A stretch of 64,000 bases of DNA from Nitratireductor mangrovi (GTDB taxonomy: Bacteria; Pseudomonadota; Alphaproteobacteria; Rhizobiales; Rhizobiaceae). Position 1 is the stretch's first letter. The number at the start of each line of letters is the position of its first letter. The stretch is taken from assembly GCF_007922615.2 (NCBI RefSeq), contig NZ_CP042301.2, positions 3,100,001 through 3,164,000 on the forward strand, read 5' to 3'. This document shows, piece by piece, positions 16,749-26,172 of this stretch. The position numbers and the translations under genes were made by a program. Below the pieces are notes generated by a model. The model was not told the origin of the DNA and ran no database searches. It saw only the letters and a program-made list of their open reading frames with translations.

Positions 16749-18022
16749 CAGGCGTCTCCCTCCGGCTTGGCGCCGCTGGCAGGTTTCTTCGCGGCCGTCC
16801 GTTTTGCCGCCGGCTTCGCGGCCGCGCTCTTGCGGGCGCGGGGCGCCGCGGGAGCCTTCGCTGCCGGCTTTTTCGCCGCAGGCGCGGCTGCGGCCGCATC
16901 GGCGAAGTTGGCATGCACGACGGCGCCGTCATGGGTGAGCAGCGTTGCCTTGACCAGTTCGTCCTCGCGGTCGATGGCGAAGCTCTTCTTTTCCTTGTCG
17001 ACCATGGTCTCGATGAAGGCGTAGAGGTTCTTGGCGTAAAGCAGCGAGGCCGAGGAAGCGACGCGTCCGGGCACGTTGAGATGGCCGACGATCTTCACGT
17101 CATTGGCGGTGGTGACGATCTTGCCGGCCACCGCGCCCTCGACATTGCCGCCGCGCTCGACGGCAAGGTCGACGATCACCGAGCCGGCGCGCATCGACTT
17201 GACCATCTCGGCCGACACCAGCCGCGGCGCCGGGCGGCCAGGGATCAGCGCCGTGGTGATGACGATGTCCTGCTTGGCGATGTGGTCGGCGACGAGTTCG
17301 GCCTGCGCCTTCTTCTCCGCGTCGGTGAGCTCGCGGGCATAACCGCCCTCGCCCGAGGCGTCCTTGAGCGCGTCGGTCATGATGAACTTGGCGCCGAGCG
17401 AGGCGACCTGCTCGCCGGCGGCGGCGCGCACGTCGGTCGCGGTGACCACGGCGCCGAGGCGGCGCGCGGTCGCGATCGCCTGCAGGCCGGCAACGCCGGC
17501 ACCCATGACGAAGACTTTGGCCGCCGGCACGGTGCCGGCTGCCGTCATCATCATCGGCAGCGCGCGGTCATATTCGGCCGCCGCGTCGATGACGGCGCGG
17601 TAGCCGGCAAGATTCGCCTGGCTCGACAACACGTCCATCGACTGCGCGCGGGTGATGCGCGGCATGAACTCCATGGCGAAGGCGGAGACGCCGGCCTTGC
17701 CCATCGCGGCGATCTCGGCCTCGTTGCCGTAAGGGTCCATGGCGGCAAACACCGCCGCGCCCTTCCTGTAGGATTTGAGCTCGGACGGCGACGGGCGCCG
17801 CACCTTGAGCACGATGTCGGCCTTCGAAATGTCGGAGGCCTTGCCGATGGTCGCGCCGGCCGAGGCGAAATCCGCGTCGGGAATGCGCGAGGCGGAACCC
17901 GCGCCCTTCTCCACGATCACGTCGAAGCCCAGCCCCGCGAAACGCTTGACCGTTTCCGGCGAGGCCGCGACGCGACCCTCGGTCGCATCGGATTCACTGG
18001 GCACGAAGATTGTCTGTCCCAC
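16748..18022 (-). CDS. pntAA: NAD(P) transhydrogenase subunit alpha 1 with basic Ala/Lys tail
   Basis: 424-residue cytosolic NAD-binding subunit. The alanine-dehydrogenase-like core has the N-terminal [19 protein letters not shown] stretch, the Rossmann loop [20 protein letters not shown] near residue 171, and the later [15 protein letters not shown] segment. It is longer than the usual 370-380 residues because the last 50 or so are a low-complexity Ala/Lys/Pro/Arg tail resembling histone H1 termini. This tail joins the core to the short PntAb subunit, which is translated from an overlapping start codon. It lies 67 bp downstream of the coxIV-like gene. Confidence 0.95.
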   Translation of the reverse strand: MGQTIFVPSESDATEGRVAASPETVKRFAGLGFDVIVEKGAGSASRIPDADFASAGATIGKASDISKADIVLKVRRPSPSELKSYRKGAAVFAAMDPYGNEAEIAAMGKAGVSAFAMEFMPRITRAQSMDVLSSQANLAGYRAVIDAAAEYDRALPMMMTAAGTVPAAKVFVMGAGVAGLQAIATARRLGAVVTATDVRAAAGEQVASLGAKFIMTDALKDASGEGGYARELTDAEKKAQAELVADHIAKQDIVITTALIPGRPAPRLVSAEMVKSMRAGSVIVDLAVERGGNVEGAVAGKIVTTANDVKIVGHLNVPGRVASSASLLYAKNLYAFIETMVDKEKKSFAIDREDELVKATLLTHDGAVVHANFADAAAAAPAAKKPAAKAPAAPRARKSAAAKPAAKRTAAKKPASGAKPEGDA

Positions 18023-18089
18023 CGCTCACTCCCTTTCCGGCTGGAACCCGTTCTTGTCCGGGCCGGTCAATCGCCGGCCCGCCCTCCGC

Positions 18090-18317
18090 CTAGCGCAGGA
18101 TGTACGCCGCTAGGCCGGTGACCAGCAGGAACAGAACGGTGGATGCGATGAAGCCGCCGCCGGCGAAGAAGCCGAACGCCATGGCGATGAGCAGCGCGGC
18201 GCAGACGATGGAGCCGTATTTCGTCAGCATCAGGAAGAGCGAATAGGTCTTCTCGTGCTCCGAATAATCCATGTCGGCGCCGGTTTCGACCGGCCCGGTC
18301 GGCGTATTGTCGGCCAT
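18090..18317 (-). CDS. aa3-type cytochrome c oxidase subunit IV
   Basis: 75-residue one- to two-helix protein of the bacterial aa3 COX IV family, with the family signature MDYSEHEKTYSLF before a hydrophobic stretch of about 40 residues. The start at 18317 gives the conserved short form. It is the first gene of the coxIV-pntAA-pntAB-pntB unit, an arrangement that recurs in Rhizobiales. The protein sits in the cytoplasmic membrane with the terminal oxidase; it is not needed for catalysis in the enzymes studied. Confidence 0.85.
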   Translation of the reverse strand: MADNTPTGPVETGADMDYSEHEKTYSLFLMLTKYGSIVCAALLIAMAFGFFAGGGFIASTVLFLLVTGLAAYILR

Positions 18318-18428
18318 GTGCAAACCCCGTTGGCAAACCTCTGCTGCGCACATAGCGAAAAGCCGGGGCAAGGGCAATGGCGCGCCCGCCACGCGGATCG
18401 TCGCAGCCTTCGGCGATGCGTCCTGCAG

Positions 18429-20825
18429 CTACTCGACGACGATCGGGGTCTCGAACAGGACCACGCGGCTGCCGGTGTTGAAATAGCGCAGCAGGTAGGA
18501 GCCGGGCTCCTTCGGCGCCCTCATCTTCACCGTCCTGCCGTCATAGTCGCCATTGATGAGCCGCGTCGCCGCAAGCACCTGGCCCTTGCCGGCGCGGGCC
18601 TCGGGGTCGAACACCTCGATCGCGTCGCGCGCCGCGCCCGGCCCGACCCATGAGGCCTCGAAGAACTGCCCGGCCGGCACCGTCGACGGCGCGTCGAGCG
18701 CCACCTCCATCGGCTCGACCGTGATCGGACGCTCGGCCAGCACCTTGCGGCTGTCGCCGTTGAAGTAGCGCAGCACATAATCGCCCGGGATGGCCGGCAC
18801 GACGAGCCTGACGGTGCGCGCGTCCATGTCGCCATTGAGGATACGCTGGCTCACCCGCACCTCGCCCTGCCCGGCCTTTGCCGCGGGATCGAAAAGCTCG
18901 ATCGCGTCGCGCGTCGCGCCGGGGCCTTCCCAGCCGATCTCGATCGTGTGGGCGATCAGCGCCGTGTCCGGCGCCGTCAGCCCGACGGCGATTTCCTCGA
19001 TCGTGATCGCCCGTGTCGCCAGCACGGCGGAATTCTCGCCATTGTAATAGCGGAGCTGGTAATCGCCGGTGCTCGCCGGCGCATTGAGGCGTACGGTATG
19101 GGCCTCCATGTCGCCATTGATGATGCGGGCCGAGGCGACGACCTCGCCATCGCCTGCGCGCGCCTGCGGGTTGAAGAGCTGGATCGCGTCGCGGCGCGCA
19201 CCCGGACCCGTCCATTTGACGGTGAAGGCACGGCCCATGCCGACCGCCTCGGGCGCCTCGAGCGCGACCTCGGCCTCGACCACGGTCAGCGGGCGCGTCG
19301 CCAGCACGGCGCGGTTTTCGCCATTATAGTAGCGTAACTGGTAAGGACCGGGCCTGGCCGGCGCGTGAAGGTCGACGGTGCGGGCGTCCATGTCGCCATT
19401 CACGATGCGGCGCGATTCGATCACCTTGCCGTCGCCCGCATTCGCTTGCGGGTCGAAGATCTCGATCGCGTCGCGGCGCGCCCCGGGTCCGGTCCAGCCT
19501 ACGGTGAAGCGAACGGCGATCGGCACCTCGTGCGGCGCGTCGAGCGCAACCTCGGCGTCGAGGACCTCGATCTCGCGTGTGGCCAGCACCTCGCGGCCGT
19601 CGCCGCTGAAATATTGCAGCCGGTAGAAGCCGGGCTCGGCCGGCGCCACCAGCGACACCTTGCGGTTGTCGAAATCGTCGTTGACGAGGCGCTTCGAGCG
19701 CAGCACGGGATTGGTGCCGTCAGGCTTGCCCGGATCGACGATCTGGATCACGTCGCGCCGCGCGCCGGGACCGACCCATTCGACGACGAAGGTTTTCGAC
19801 AGGCCGACGGTCGCAGGCGCGGCAAGCGAGACCGGCGCCTCCACGACCTCGACCGGGCGGGTGGCGAGCACCTCGTTGCCTTCGCCCCACCAGTAGCGCA
19901 ACTGGTAGGTGCCGGGACGCACCGGCGCCAGCAACGTCACCGTTTGCTCGTCGAGGTCGCCATTGACGATGCGCCGCGAAGCGACGATGCGGCCCTCGCC
20001 GCCGCGCGCCTCCGAATCGAAGATTTGCACCGCGTCGCGGCGGTAGGCGGGGCCATCCCAGATGACGGTCAGCGGCCGGCCGATCTCGACGCTGTCGTCG
20101 GCGGCAAGCCACGCCTCGGGAAGCTCGGCCGGCTCCGGGGCCGGTGTCTCTTCGGCCGGCGCTTCCGGCTCCGCCGCCTCGGCGATTTCGGTCAGCGGCT
20201 GGTCGAGTGCCTCGGTGAGCTGGCCGGCATCCTCGGCCGGCAGGTAGAGGCCGCCGGTTTCCTCGGCGAGGCAGGCGACCTGCCGCCCTTCCTCGGCGGA
20301 GAGGCCGAAGCCGACGACATGGGTGGTGAAATCGACCCCGGAGGCCTCCAGTTCGCGGCCCAGCGCGCAAGGGTCGGCATTGCAGGTCTCGATGCCGTCG
20401 GTGATCAGAACGACGGTGGCCTTCTCCTCGGTGTATTTCAACGCTTCCGCGGCAATGCGCACCGAATCCGAGAGCGGCGTCTTGCCGAGCGGGCTCAACC
20501 CGTCGGCGGCGGCGGCGATGGCGCCGGATGTGCCGGCGCCGGGTTCGACCAAGAGCTCGATATCGTCGCACTGCCCCTTGCGGCGATGGCCATAGGCGAT
20601 CATGCCGAGCTCGACCTCACCGGGCAGGCGGCCGAGCACATCCTTCAACACGGTGCGGGCAATGGTGATCTTCGGCTCCTCGCCAATACGGCCCCACATC
20701 GAGCCGGACGCGTCGAGCACGATGATGGCCCGTTCGGCGGCCTGTGCCACCGTCGCGGCCGCCGCCATCGTCAGCGTCGTGAACGCCGCCAAAAAGACCT
20801 GCCGCAGGAAATTGCCGTGTCGCAC
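18429..20825 (-). CDS. exported von Willebrand A protein with six Ig-like repeats
   Basis: About 798 residues from a GTG start at 20825, chosen because GGAGG lies 8-12 bp upstream and the product then begins directly with a signal peptide ending ATVAQA. The vWA domain (about residues 30-215) carries the metal-site motif DASGS. A Glu/Pro/Ala linker (about 216-240) follows. The rest is six tandem units of about 95 residues, each with the pattern W-x-GPGA-RRDAI-x-(I/L)-F-(D/N)P, a (R/N)x(V/I)NGD(M/L) turn and LRYYNGE...VLATRP-like ends. The repeats are likely beta-sandwich domains; the fifth and sixth are most diverged. A periplasmic or surface adhesion/scaffold role is inferred, not shown. Confidence 0.85.
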   Translation of the reverse strand: MRHGNFLRQVFLAAFTTLTMAAAATVAQAAERAIIVLDASGSMWGRIGEEPKITIARTVLKDVLGRLPGEVELGMIAYGHRRKGQCDDIELLVEPGAGTSGAIAAAADGLSPLGKTPLSDSVRIAAEALKYTEEKATVVLITDGIETCNADPCALGRELEASGVDFTTHVVGFGLSAEEGRQVACLAEETGGLYLPAEDAGQLTEALDQPLTEIAEAAEPEAPAEETPAPEPAELPEAWLAADDSVEIGRPLTVIWDGPAYRRDAVQIFDSEARGGEGRIVASRRIVNGDLDEQTVTLLAPVRPGTYQLRYWWGEGNEVLATRPVEVVEAPVSLAAPATVGLSKTFVVEWVGPGARRDVIQIVDPGKPDGTNPVLRSKRLVNDDFDNRKVSLVAPAEPGFYRLQYFSGDGREVLATREIEVLDAEVALDAPHEVPIAVRFTVGWTGPGARRDAIEIFDPQANAGDGKVIESRRIVNGDMDARTVDLHAPARPGPYQLRYYNGENRAVLATRPLTVVEAEVALEAPEAVGMGRAFTVKWTGPGARRDAIQLFNPQARAGDGEVVASARIINGDMEAHTVRLNAPASTGDYQLRYYNGENSAVLATRAITIEEIAVGLTAPDTALIAHTIEIGWEGPGATRDAIELFDPAAKAGQGEVRVSQRILNGDMDARTVRLVVPAIPGDYVLRYFNGDSRKVLAERPITVEPMEVALDAPSTVPAGQFFEASWVGPGAARDAIEVFDPEARAGKGQVLAATRLINGDYDGRTVKMRAPKEPGSYLLRYFNTGSRVVLFETPIVVE

Positions 20826-20957
20826 TCGCCTGTCCTCCACCCTGGTTCGACCAGCGGGCATTAGAGACGGCAGGCTTACGTGAGGTCAACCGCCCCGGCA
20901 CATGGCGTTGGGGAACAGGCGCGCCGCGTTTGTTGCGGCGCTGGCCCGCTCAAGGGT

Positions 20958-21794
20958 TCAGGCGAGCCAGCGCTTGCGGCGCTTGTAGTGCTTGACGTTC
21001 TTGAACGAGCGCCGGCCTTCGCCGCCGACGCCAAGATAGAATTCCTTGACGTCCTCGTTCTCGCGCAGCGCCTTGGCTTCGCCGTCCATCACCACGCGGC
21101 CGGATTCGAGGATGTAGCCATATTTGGCGTAGCGCAGCGCGATGTTGGTGTTCTGCTCCGCGAGCAGGATCGACACGCCCTGCTCCTCGTTGAGCTTCTT
21201 GACGATCTCGAAGATTTCCTCGACCAGCTGCGGGGCGAGGCCCATCGAGGGTTCGTCTAGCAGGATCATCTTCGGCCGCGACATCAGCGCCCGGCCGATC
21301 GCCGTCATCTGCTGTTCGCCGCCCGAGGTGTAGCCGGCCATGGAGCCGCGGCGCTCCTTCAGGCGCGGAAAGTAGCCATAGACCATGTCGAGGTCGCGCT
21401 TGACGTTGGCGGCTCCGTCACGGCGCGTGAAGGCGCCGGTCATCAGGTTTTCCTCGATGGTCAGGTGGCCGAAGCAATGGCGGCCTTCCATGACCTGGAT
21501 GCAGCCGCGCCTGACGAGATCGCTGGGCGAGGAGGATTCGATGCGTTCGCCGTCGAATTCGATGGTGCCCTTGGTGACCTCGCCGCGCTCGGCCCGGAGC
21601 AGGTTGGAGATCGCCTTCAGGGTGGTGGTCTTGCCGGCACCGTTGGCGCCGAGCAGCGCCACGATGCCGCCGCGCGGCACCGACAGCGACACGCCCTTGA
21701 GCACGAGGATGACGTGATTGTAGATCACCTCGACATTGTTGACCGCAAGGATGGTCTCGGCCTCGTCCCGGGCCAGCGCCGCGTCCGTCATCAT
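20958..21794 (-). CDS. branched-chain-type ABC transporter ATP-binding protein (LivF-like)
   Basis: 278-residue ATPase with Walker A GANGAGKTT, the signature TSGGEQQ and Walker B LLDEPS. It ends with a strongly basic tail (HYKRRKRWL). The length and the second ATPase gene (LivG-like, 25342) fit the two-ATPase HAAT transporter family. GGGAAAG precedes the ATG; two ATGs are adjacent at 21794 and 21791. It is the last gene of the operon and is separated from the binding-protein gene by a strong hairpin. Confidence 0.92.
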   Translation of the reverse strand: MMTDAALARDEAETILAVNNVEVIYNHVILVLKGVSLSVPRGGIVALLGANGAGKTTTLKAISNLLRAERGEVTKGTIEFDGERIESSSPSDLVRRGCIQVMEGRHCFGHLTIEENLMTGAFTRRDGAANVKRDLDMVYGYFPRLKERRGSMAGYTSGGEQQMTAIGRALMSRPKMILLDEPSMGLAPQLVEEIFEIVKKLNEEQGVSILLAEQNTNIALRYAKYGYILESGRVVMDGEAKALRENEDVKEFYLGVGGEGRRSFKNVKHYKRRKRWLA

Positions 21795-21822
21795 GCTTTC
21801 CCGCAGGTTGTCGCAAAAGGAA

Positions 21823-21846
21823 CCCCGGCGGCCGGAACCGCCGGGG
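21823..21846 (-). terminator. intercistronic hairpin between binding protein and ATPase genes
   Basis: CCCCGGCGG (21823-21831) pairs perfectly with CCGCCGGGG (21838-21846) over a 6-nt loop. It follows the substrate-binding protein stop by 12 bp and has no clear T-run. This looks like a partial terminator or a 3' stability hairpin that sets a higher level of the binding protein mRNA than of the last ATPase gene. Confidence 0.6.
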
Positions 21847-21858
21847 CAAAGCTTCACA

Positions 21859-23154
21859 TCAGGAGGCGCAGTCGCGCGGCGTGATGTTGTTTTCCTTGGC
21901 GTAGGCCTCGGAATCTTCCTTGATCAGCGCGTCGACCACTTCGCGGTCGGCTTCCATGAAGTCGGTCACGAGCGACCAGGTCTTCGTCTCGGCGTTCCAC
22001 TGCTGGATGGCGCCGAGGCCGGGACCGCCATGGTTGGAGCAGGTCACCTTGATCGTGGGCGCATAGCCCGGCAGGCCGAGTTCGGCCCAGCGGGCCTCGT
22101 CGATGACGCTGTTCTCCATGCCGTCGCGCATCTGGGCAGGGGTGATGTCCTTGGTGTCGTGCATCTCCTGCGCCTTGCGGATCGCCTCGGCCACGGTGAT
22201 CGCCGCGTACATGCCGCGGTTGTAGAGCACCTCGCCGACATGGCTGCCGTCGCCCGCCGCCTTGCCGGCGTCAACGACATGCTTCTTAAGGTCGTCGAAG
22301 AGCGGGAAGTCGGTGCCCGGAGCGTGGAACGCGATCGCCTTGTAGCCGTCCGCACCGGCGCCGGCGGGGACGACGTCGTTCTCGGAGCCGGACCACCACA
22401 CGCCGATGAAATGATCCATCGGATAGCGGATGTTGGCGGCTTCCTGGACGGCGACCTGGTTCATGACGCCCCAGCCCCACATGATGACATAGTCGGGACG
22501 GTCACGCCGGATCTGCAGCCATTGCGACTTCTGCTCCTGGCCCGGATGATCGACCGGAAGCAGGGTCAGCTCGTAGCCGTGCTTCTTGGCCAGTTCCTCG
22601 AGCGTGCGGATCGGCTCCTTGCCGTAGGCCGAGTTGTGGTAGACCAGCGCCAGCTTCTTGCCGTTGAGGTCGCCACCTTCCTGGTCGCTGATGTGCTTGA
22701 CGATGATCGAGGCCGCGTCCCAGTAGGTGCCCGGATAGTTGAAGATCCACTCGAACACCGAGCCGTCTGCCGCCGACGTGCGGCCGTAGCCCATCGAATG
22801 CACCGGGATGCCGTCGGCCGTCGCCTTGGGGATCAGCTGATAGGTGATGCCGGTCGACAGCGGGTGATAGACGAGCGCGCCCTGACCCTTGGTCGATTCG
22901 TAGCACTCGACGCCCTTTTCGGTGTTGTAGCCGGTTTCGCACTCGACCACGTTCACCTTGACGCCGTTGATGCCGCCGTCACGCTCGTTGAGAAGCGTGA
23001 AATAGTCGGCGAAGCCGTCGGCATAGGGAATGCCGTTGGGCGCGTAAGGCCCGGTGCGGTAGCTCAGGCTCGGCACCATCAGGTCGGCAAGCGCCGGCCC
23101 GACGACGAGCGCGGAAAGCACCGCGGTTGCTGCAGCCAGTTTTGTCAGTCTCAT
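21859..23154 (-). CDS. ABC transporter substrate-binding protein (Leu/Ile/Val-type)
   Basis: 431-residue periplasmic binding protein with a signal peptide ending at ...VGPALA (about residue 23). The mature chain is of peripheral-binding type I (PF13458-like), with a SYRTGPYAPNG start, a central VYHNSAYGKEP segment and two late cysteines. GGGAGG is 9 bp from ATG 23154; a TTG six bases upstream is too close to it. The ligand is not a typical amino acid by context, because the operon begins with an acyl-CoA synthetase; aromatic or fatty carboxylates are possible (inference). Confidence 0.9.
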   Translation of the reverse strand: MRLTKLAAATAVLSALVVGPALADLMVPSLSYRTGPYAPNGIPYADGFADYFTLLNERDGGINGVKVNVVECETGYNTEKGVECYESTKGQGALVYHPLSTGITYQLIPKATADGIPVHSMGYGRTSAADGSVFEWIFNYPGTYWDAASIIVKHISDQEGGDLNGKKLALVYHNSAYGKEPIRTLEELAKKHGYELTLLPVDHPGQEQKSQWLQIRRDRPDYVIMWGWGVMNQVAVQEAANIRYPMDHFIGVWWSGSENDVVPAGAGADGYKAIAFHAPGTDFPLFDDLKKHVVDAGKAAGDGSHVGEVLYNRGMYAAITVAEAIRKAQEMHDTKDITPAQMRDGMENSVIDEARWAELGLPGYAPTIKVTCSNHGGPGLGAIQQWNAETKTWSLVTDFMEADREVVDALIKEDSEAYAKENNITPRDCAS

Positions 23155-23232
23155 CTGCAAGTACCTCCCATAGTGAAACAGACGATTTGTGCGGCCCGGT
23201 TTCGCGGGGCCGATACGCCCGACCTTGCCCCG

Positions 23233-24309
23233 TCAATACGGGAATGGCCAGAGCCGGAGTTTCTCCTTGGTTAGCCGCCAGAGCTGCGCCAGCCCGTGCG
23301 GCTCGACGATCAGGAAGAAGATGATCAGTCCGCCGACCGTCATGATCTCCAGATGCGCGGCAAGATCGGTCGACCAGCCGAGCCAGCCCACCATAATGTT
23401 CTTCAGCAACACCGGAAAGACGACGATGAAGGCGGCGCCGAGGAACGAGCCTAGGATCGAGCCAAGGCCGCCGATGATGATCATGAACAGCGCGTCGAAC
23501 GACTTGTCGATGCTGAACGCCTCGGTGACCTCGGCCGCGCCGAGATAGACGGCGAAGAACATCGCCCCGCCCATGCCGACATAGAAGGACGAGATCGCGA
23601 AGGCCGAAAGCTTGGCCGAGAACGGCGAGATGCCCATGATCTGCGCGGCGATGTCCATGTCGCGCATGGCCATCCAGCTGCGCCCGAGCCGGCCCCGGGT
23701 CAGATTGCGCGCCACCCAGGCGAAGACGAACACGAAGCTGAGACACAGGAGATAGGTCGCCCAGGGCGGGGCGTTCGGCCCGGTGACGGCGACGCCGAAC
23801 AGGAACCGTTCCGGCGCGGTGATCTGGCCGGAGGCGGAGTAGTTGTAGAACCAGCCGAACTTGTTGAAGAACCAGACCAGGAAGAACTGCGCCGCGAGCG
23901 TGGCGACCGCCAGGTAGAACCCCTTGATCCGGAGCGACGGCAGCCCGAACAGCATGCCGACGCCGGCGGTGACGAAGCCCGACATCACGATGATGGCGAT
24001 GATGTTGAGGTCCGGGAAGGCAGTGGTGAGCTTGTAGCAGGCAAACGCGCCGACCGCCATGAAACCGCCGGTGCCGAGCGACACCTGCCCGCAATAGCCG
24101 GTCAGGATGTTGAGGCCGATGGCGATCATCGACCAGACCAGGAACGGGATGATGATCGACTTTTCCCAATAGTCGTTGATCAGGAACGGCACGATCAGGA
24201 AGCAGCCCGCGACAAACACCCAGAACAGCAGCCGCTCGCCCCGGATCGGGAAGGTCTGCATGTCGGCGACATAGGTCGACTTGAAGTCACCCGCCTCACG
24301 GTAGAGCAT
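23233..24309 (-). CDS. branched-chain-type ABC transporter permease (LivM-like)
   Basis: 358-residue permease with about nine membrane helices and the LivM signature region ISPFSAKLSAFAISSFYVGMGGAMF. The 35-residue polar N-terminus is longer than usual but the frame starts cleanly at ATG 24309, 6 bp after the LivH-like gene. It forms the inner-membrane pore with the product of 24316. Confidence 0.93.
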   Translation of the reverse strand: MLYREAGDFKSTYVADMQTFPIRGERLLFWVFVAGCFLIVPFLINDYWEKSIIIPFLVWSMIAIGLNILTGYCGQVSLGTGGFMAVGAFACYKLTTAFPDLNIIAIIVMSGFVTAGVGMLFGLPSLRIKGFYLAVATLAAQFFLVWFFNKFGWFYNYSASGQITAPERFLFGVAVTGPNAPPWATYLLCLSFVFVFAWVARNLTRGRLGRSWMAMRDMDIAAQIMGISPFSAKLSAFAISSFYVGMGGAMFFAVYLGAAEVTEAFSIDKSFDALFMIIIGGLGSILGSFLGAAFIVVFPVLLKNIMVGWLGWSTDLAAHLEIMTVGGLIIFFLIVEPHGLAQLWRLTKEKLRLWPFPY

Positions 24310-24315
24310 GGCGCG

Positions 24316-25317
24316 TCAAACCCTCTCGATGATCTTTTCGCCGAACAGGCCCTGCGGCCTGATCAGCAGGAAGCCCAGCGCGACCACATAGGCGAACCAG
24401 TTCTCGATGGCGCCGCCGACCAGCGGGCCGATATAGAGTTCGGCCAGCTTCTCGCCGACGCCGATGATCAGCCCGCCGACGATGGCGCCCGGGATCGAGG
24501 TGAAGCCGCCGAGGATCAGCACCGGCAGCGCCTTGAGCGCGATCAGCGACAGCGAGAACTGCACACCAGACTTGGCGCCCCACATGATGCCGGCGACCAG
24601 CGCCACGAAGCCGGCGATCGACCACACGATCACCCAGATGTTGCGCAGCGAGATACCGACCGACATGGCGGCCTGGTGGTCGTCGGCGACCGCGCGCAGC
24701 GCGCGCCCGGTGGCCGTGTATTGCGAAAACAGCATCAGCACCGTCACCAGCACCACGGCGACGAGCGCAGCGACAACGTCGAGCTTGTCGATATACATGC
24801 CGAAATAGTCGGAGCCCTCGGTCGCCCATTCGCGCGTCACGTCCTCGAGCCAGAACGAGCCGCCGGACGGAATGCCGATGTCGAGCGTCTTGATGTCGGC
24901 GCCCCACATCAGGTCGCCGAAACCCTCGAGGAAATAGGCCAGCCCGATCGTCGCCATGAACAGGATGATCGGCTCCTGATTGACGAGGTGCTTCAGCACC
25001 AGCTTCTCGAACAGATAGGCGAAGGCAACCATGACGGCGAGCGTGCCGACGATCGCGACGAAGGCCGGCAGCGTCCAGCCGAAATGGTGGATGTCGGTGC
25101 CGAAGATGGCGTTGATCAGGTGCGCGAACGGCACCTGCCCGGTCTGCAGCCCGACCAGCGTCAGGGCGGCGAACAGCGCCATCACGCCCTGCGAGAAGTT
25201 GAAGATGCCGGACGCCTTGAAGATCAGCACGAAGCCGAGCGCGACCAGCGAATACATGACACCGGTCATCAGGCCGTTGAGGACCGTTTCGAGGAAGTAC
25301 AGAAAGCCGGGGCTCAT
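24316..25317 (-). CDS. branched-chain-type ABC transporter permease (LivH-like)
   Basis: 333-residue permease with eight or more membrane helices. It has the LivH features FLETVLNGLMTGVMYSLVAL at the N-terminus and ALKALPVLILGGFTSIPGAI near residue 255. It sits between the LivG-like ATPase gene (24 bp upstream) and the LivM-like gene (6 bp downstream). Confidence 0.93.
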   Translation of the reverse strand: MSPGFLYFLETVLNGLMTGVMYSLVALGFVLIFKASGIFNFSQGVMALFAALTLVGLQTGQVPFAHLINAIFGTDIHHFGWTLPAFVAIVGTLAVMVAFAYLFEKLVLKHLVNQEPIILFMATIGLAYFLEGFGDLMWGADIKTLDIGIPSGGSFWLEDVTREWATEGSDYFGMYIDKLDVVAALVAVVLVTVLMLFSQYTATGRALRAVADDHQAAMSVGISLRNIWVIVWSIAGFVALVAGIMWGAKSGVQFSLSLIALKALPVLILGGFTSIPGAIVGGLIIGVGEKLAELYIGPLVGGAIENWFAYVVALGFLLIRPQGLFGEKIIERV

Positions 25318-25341
25318 GCGGCAGCGATCTCCTGGCGGGGC

Positions 25342-26172
25342 CTATTCATGCGGAACGCCGAGATAGGCGTCGATGACGTCCTGGTTCTTCGAGACTTCGT
25401 CCGGCGTGCCGTCACCGATCTTGCGGCCGTAGTCGAGCACGACGACGCGATCGGAAATGTCCATGACGACGCCCATGTCGTGCTCGATCAGCGCGATCGT
25501 GGTGCCGAACTGGCTGTTCACGTCGAGGATGAAGCGGCTCATGTCCTCCTTCTCCTCGAGGTTCATGCCGGCCATCGGCTCGTCGAGCAGCAGCAGCGAG
25601 GGTTCGGCGGCGAGCGCGCGGCCAAGCTCGACCCGCTTCTGCAGGCCGTATGGCAGCCGCCCGACCGGCACCTTGCGAATATGCTGGATCTCGAGGAAGT
25701 CTATGATCTCCTCGACGCGCTGGCGGTGGGCGATCTCCTCGCGCACCGCGGGGCCGAACCACAGCGCCTGCGAGAAGATGTTGCTCGTCTGCAGCGTGAT
25801 GCGGCCGGTCATGATGTTGTCGAGCGTCGTCATGCCCTTGAAGAGCGCGATGTTCTGGAAGGTGCGCGCGATGCCCTGACGGGCAGCATCGGTGGTGCGC
25901 ATGGCGCGCCGCTCGACGCCGCGGAAGGTGATCGTGCCCTCCTGCGGCGTGTAGAAGCCGTTGATGACGTTCAGCATCGACGTCTTGCCGGCGCCATTGG
26001 GGCCGATGATCGCCCTGATCTCGCCCTTCAGGATGTCGAAGGAGATGTCGGTGATCGCCTTCACGCCGCCAAAACGCAGCGAGACGTTGTTGACCTCAAG
26101 CAGCACGTCGCCCTTGGCGATGCCGTCATCGGCATGGACCTGGAGGTCGCGCGGATCGACTGCCCGGTTCAT
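25342..26172 (-). CDS. branched-chain-type ABC transporter ATP-binding protein (LivG-like)
   Basis: 276-residue ATPase with Walker A GPNGAGKTS, the LPYGLQKRVELGRAL signature region and Walker B LLLDEPMAGMN. The extended insert around IMTGRITLQTSNIFSQALWFG is typical of the LivG group. Its ATG overlaps the end of the acyl-CoA synthetase gene by 4 bp, so the two are translationally coupled. Confidence 0.93.
   Translation of the reverse strand: MNRAVDPRDLQVHADDGIAKGDVLLEVNNVSLRFGGVKAITDISFDILKGEIRAIIGPNGAGKTSMLNVINGFYTPQEGTITFRGVERRAMRTTDAARQGIARTFQNIALFKGMTTLDNIMTGRITLQTSNIFSQALWFGPAVREEIAHRQRVEEIIDFLEIQHIRKVPVGRLPYGLQKRVELGRALAAEPSLLLLDEPMAGMNLEEKEDMSRFILDVNSQFGTTIALIEHDMGVVMDISDRVVVLDYGRKIGDGTPDEVSKNQDVIDAYLGVPHE

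Noticed and set aside
20921..20941. Terminator after the ABC operon
   Set aside because: A 7-bp GC stem exists but no U-run follows on the minus strand; too weak to list.
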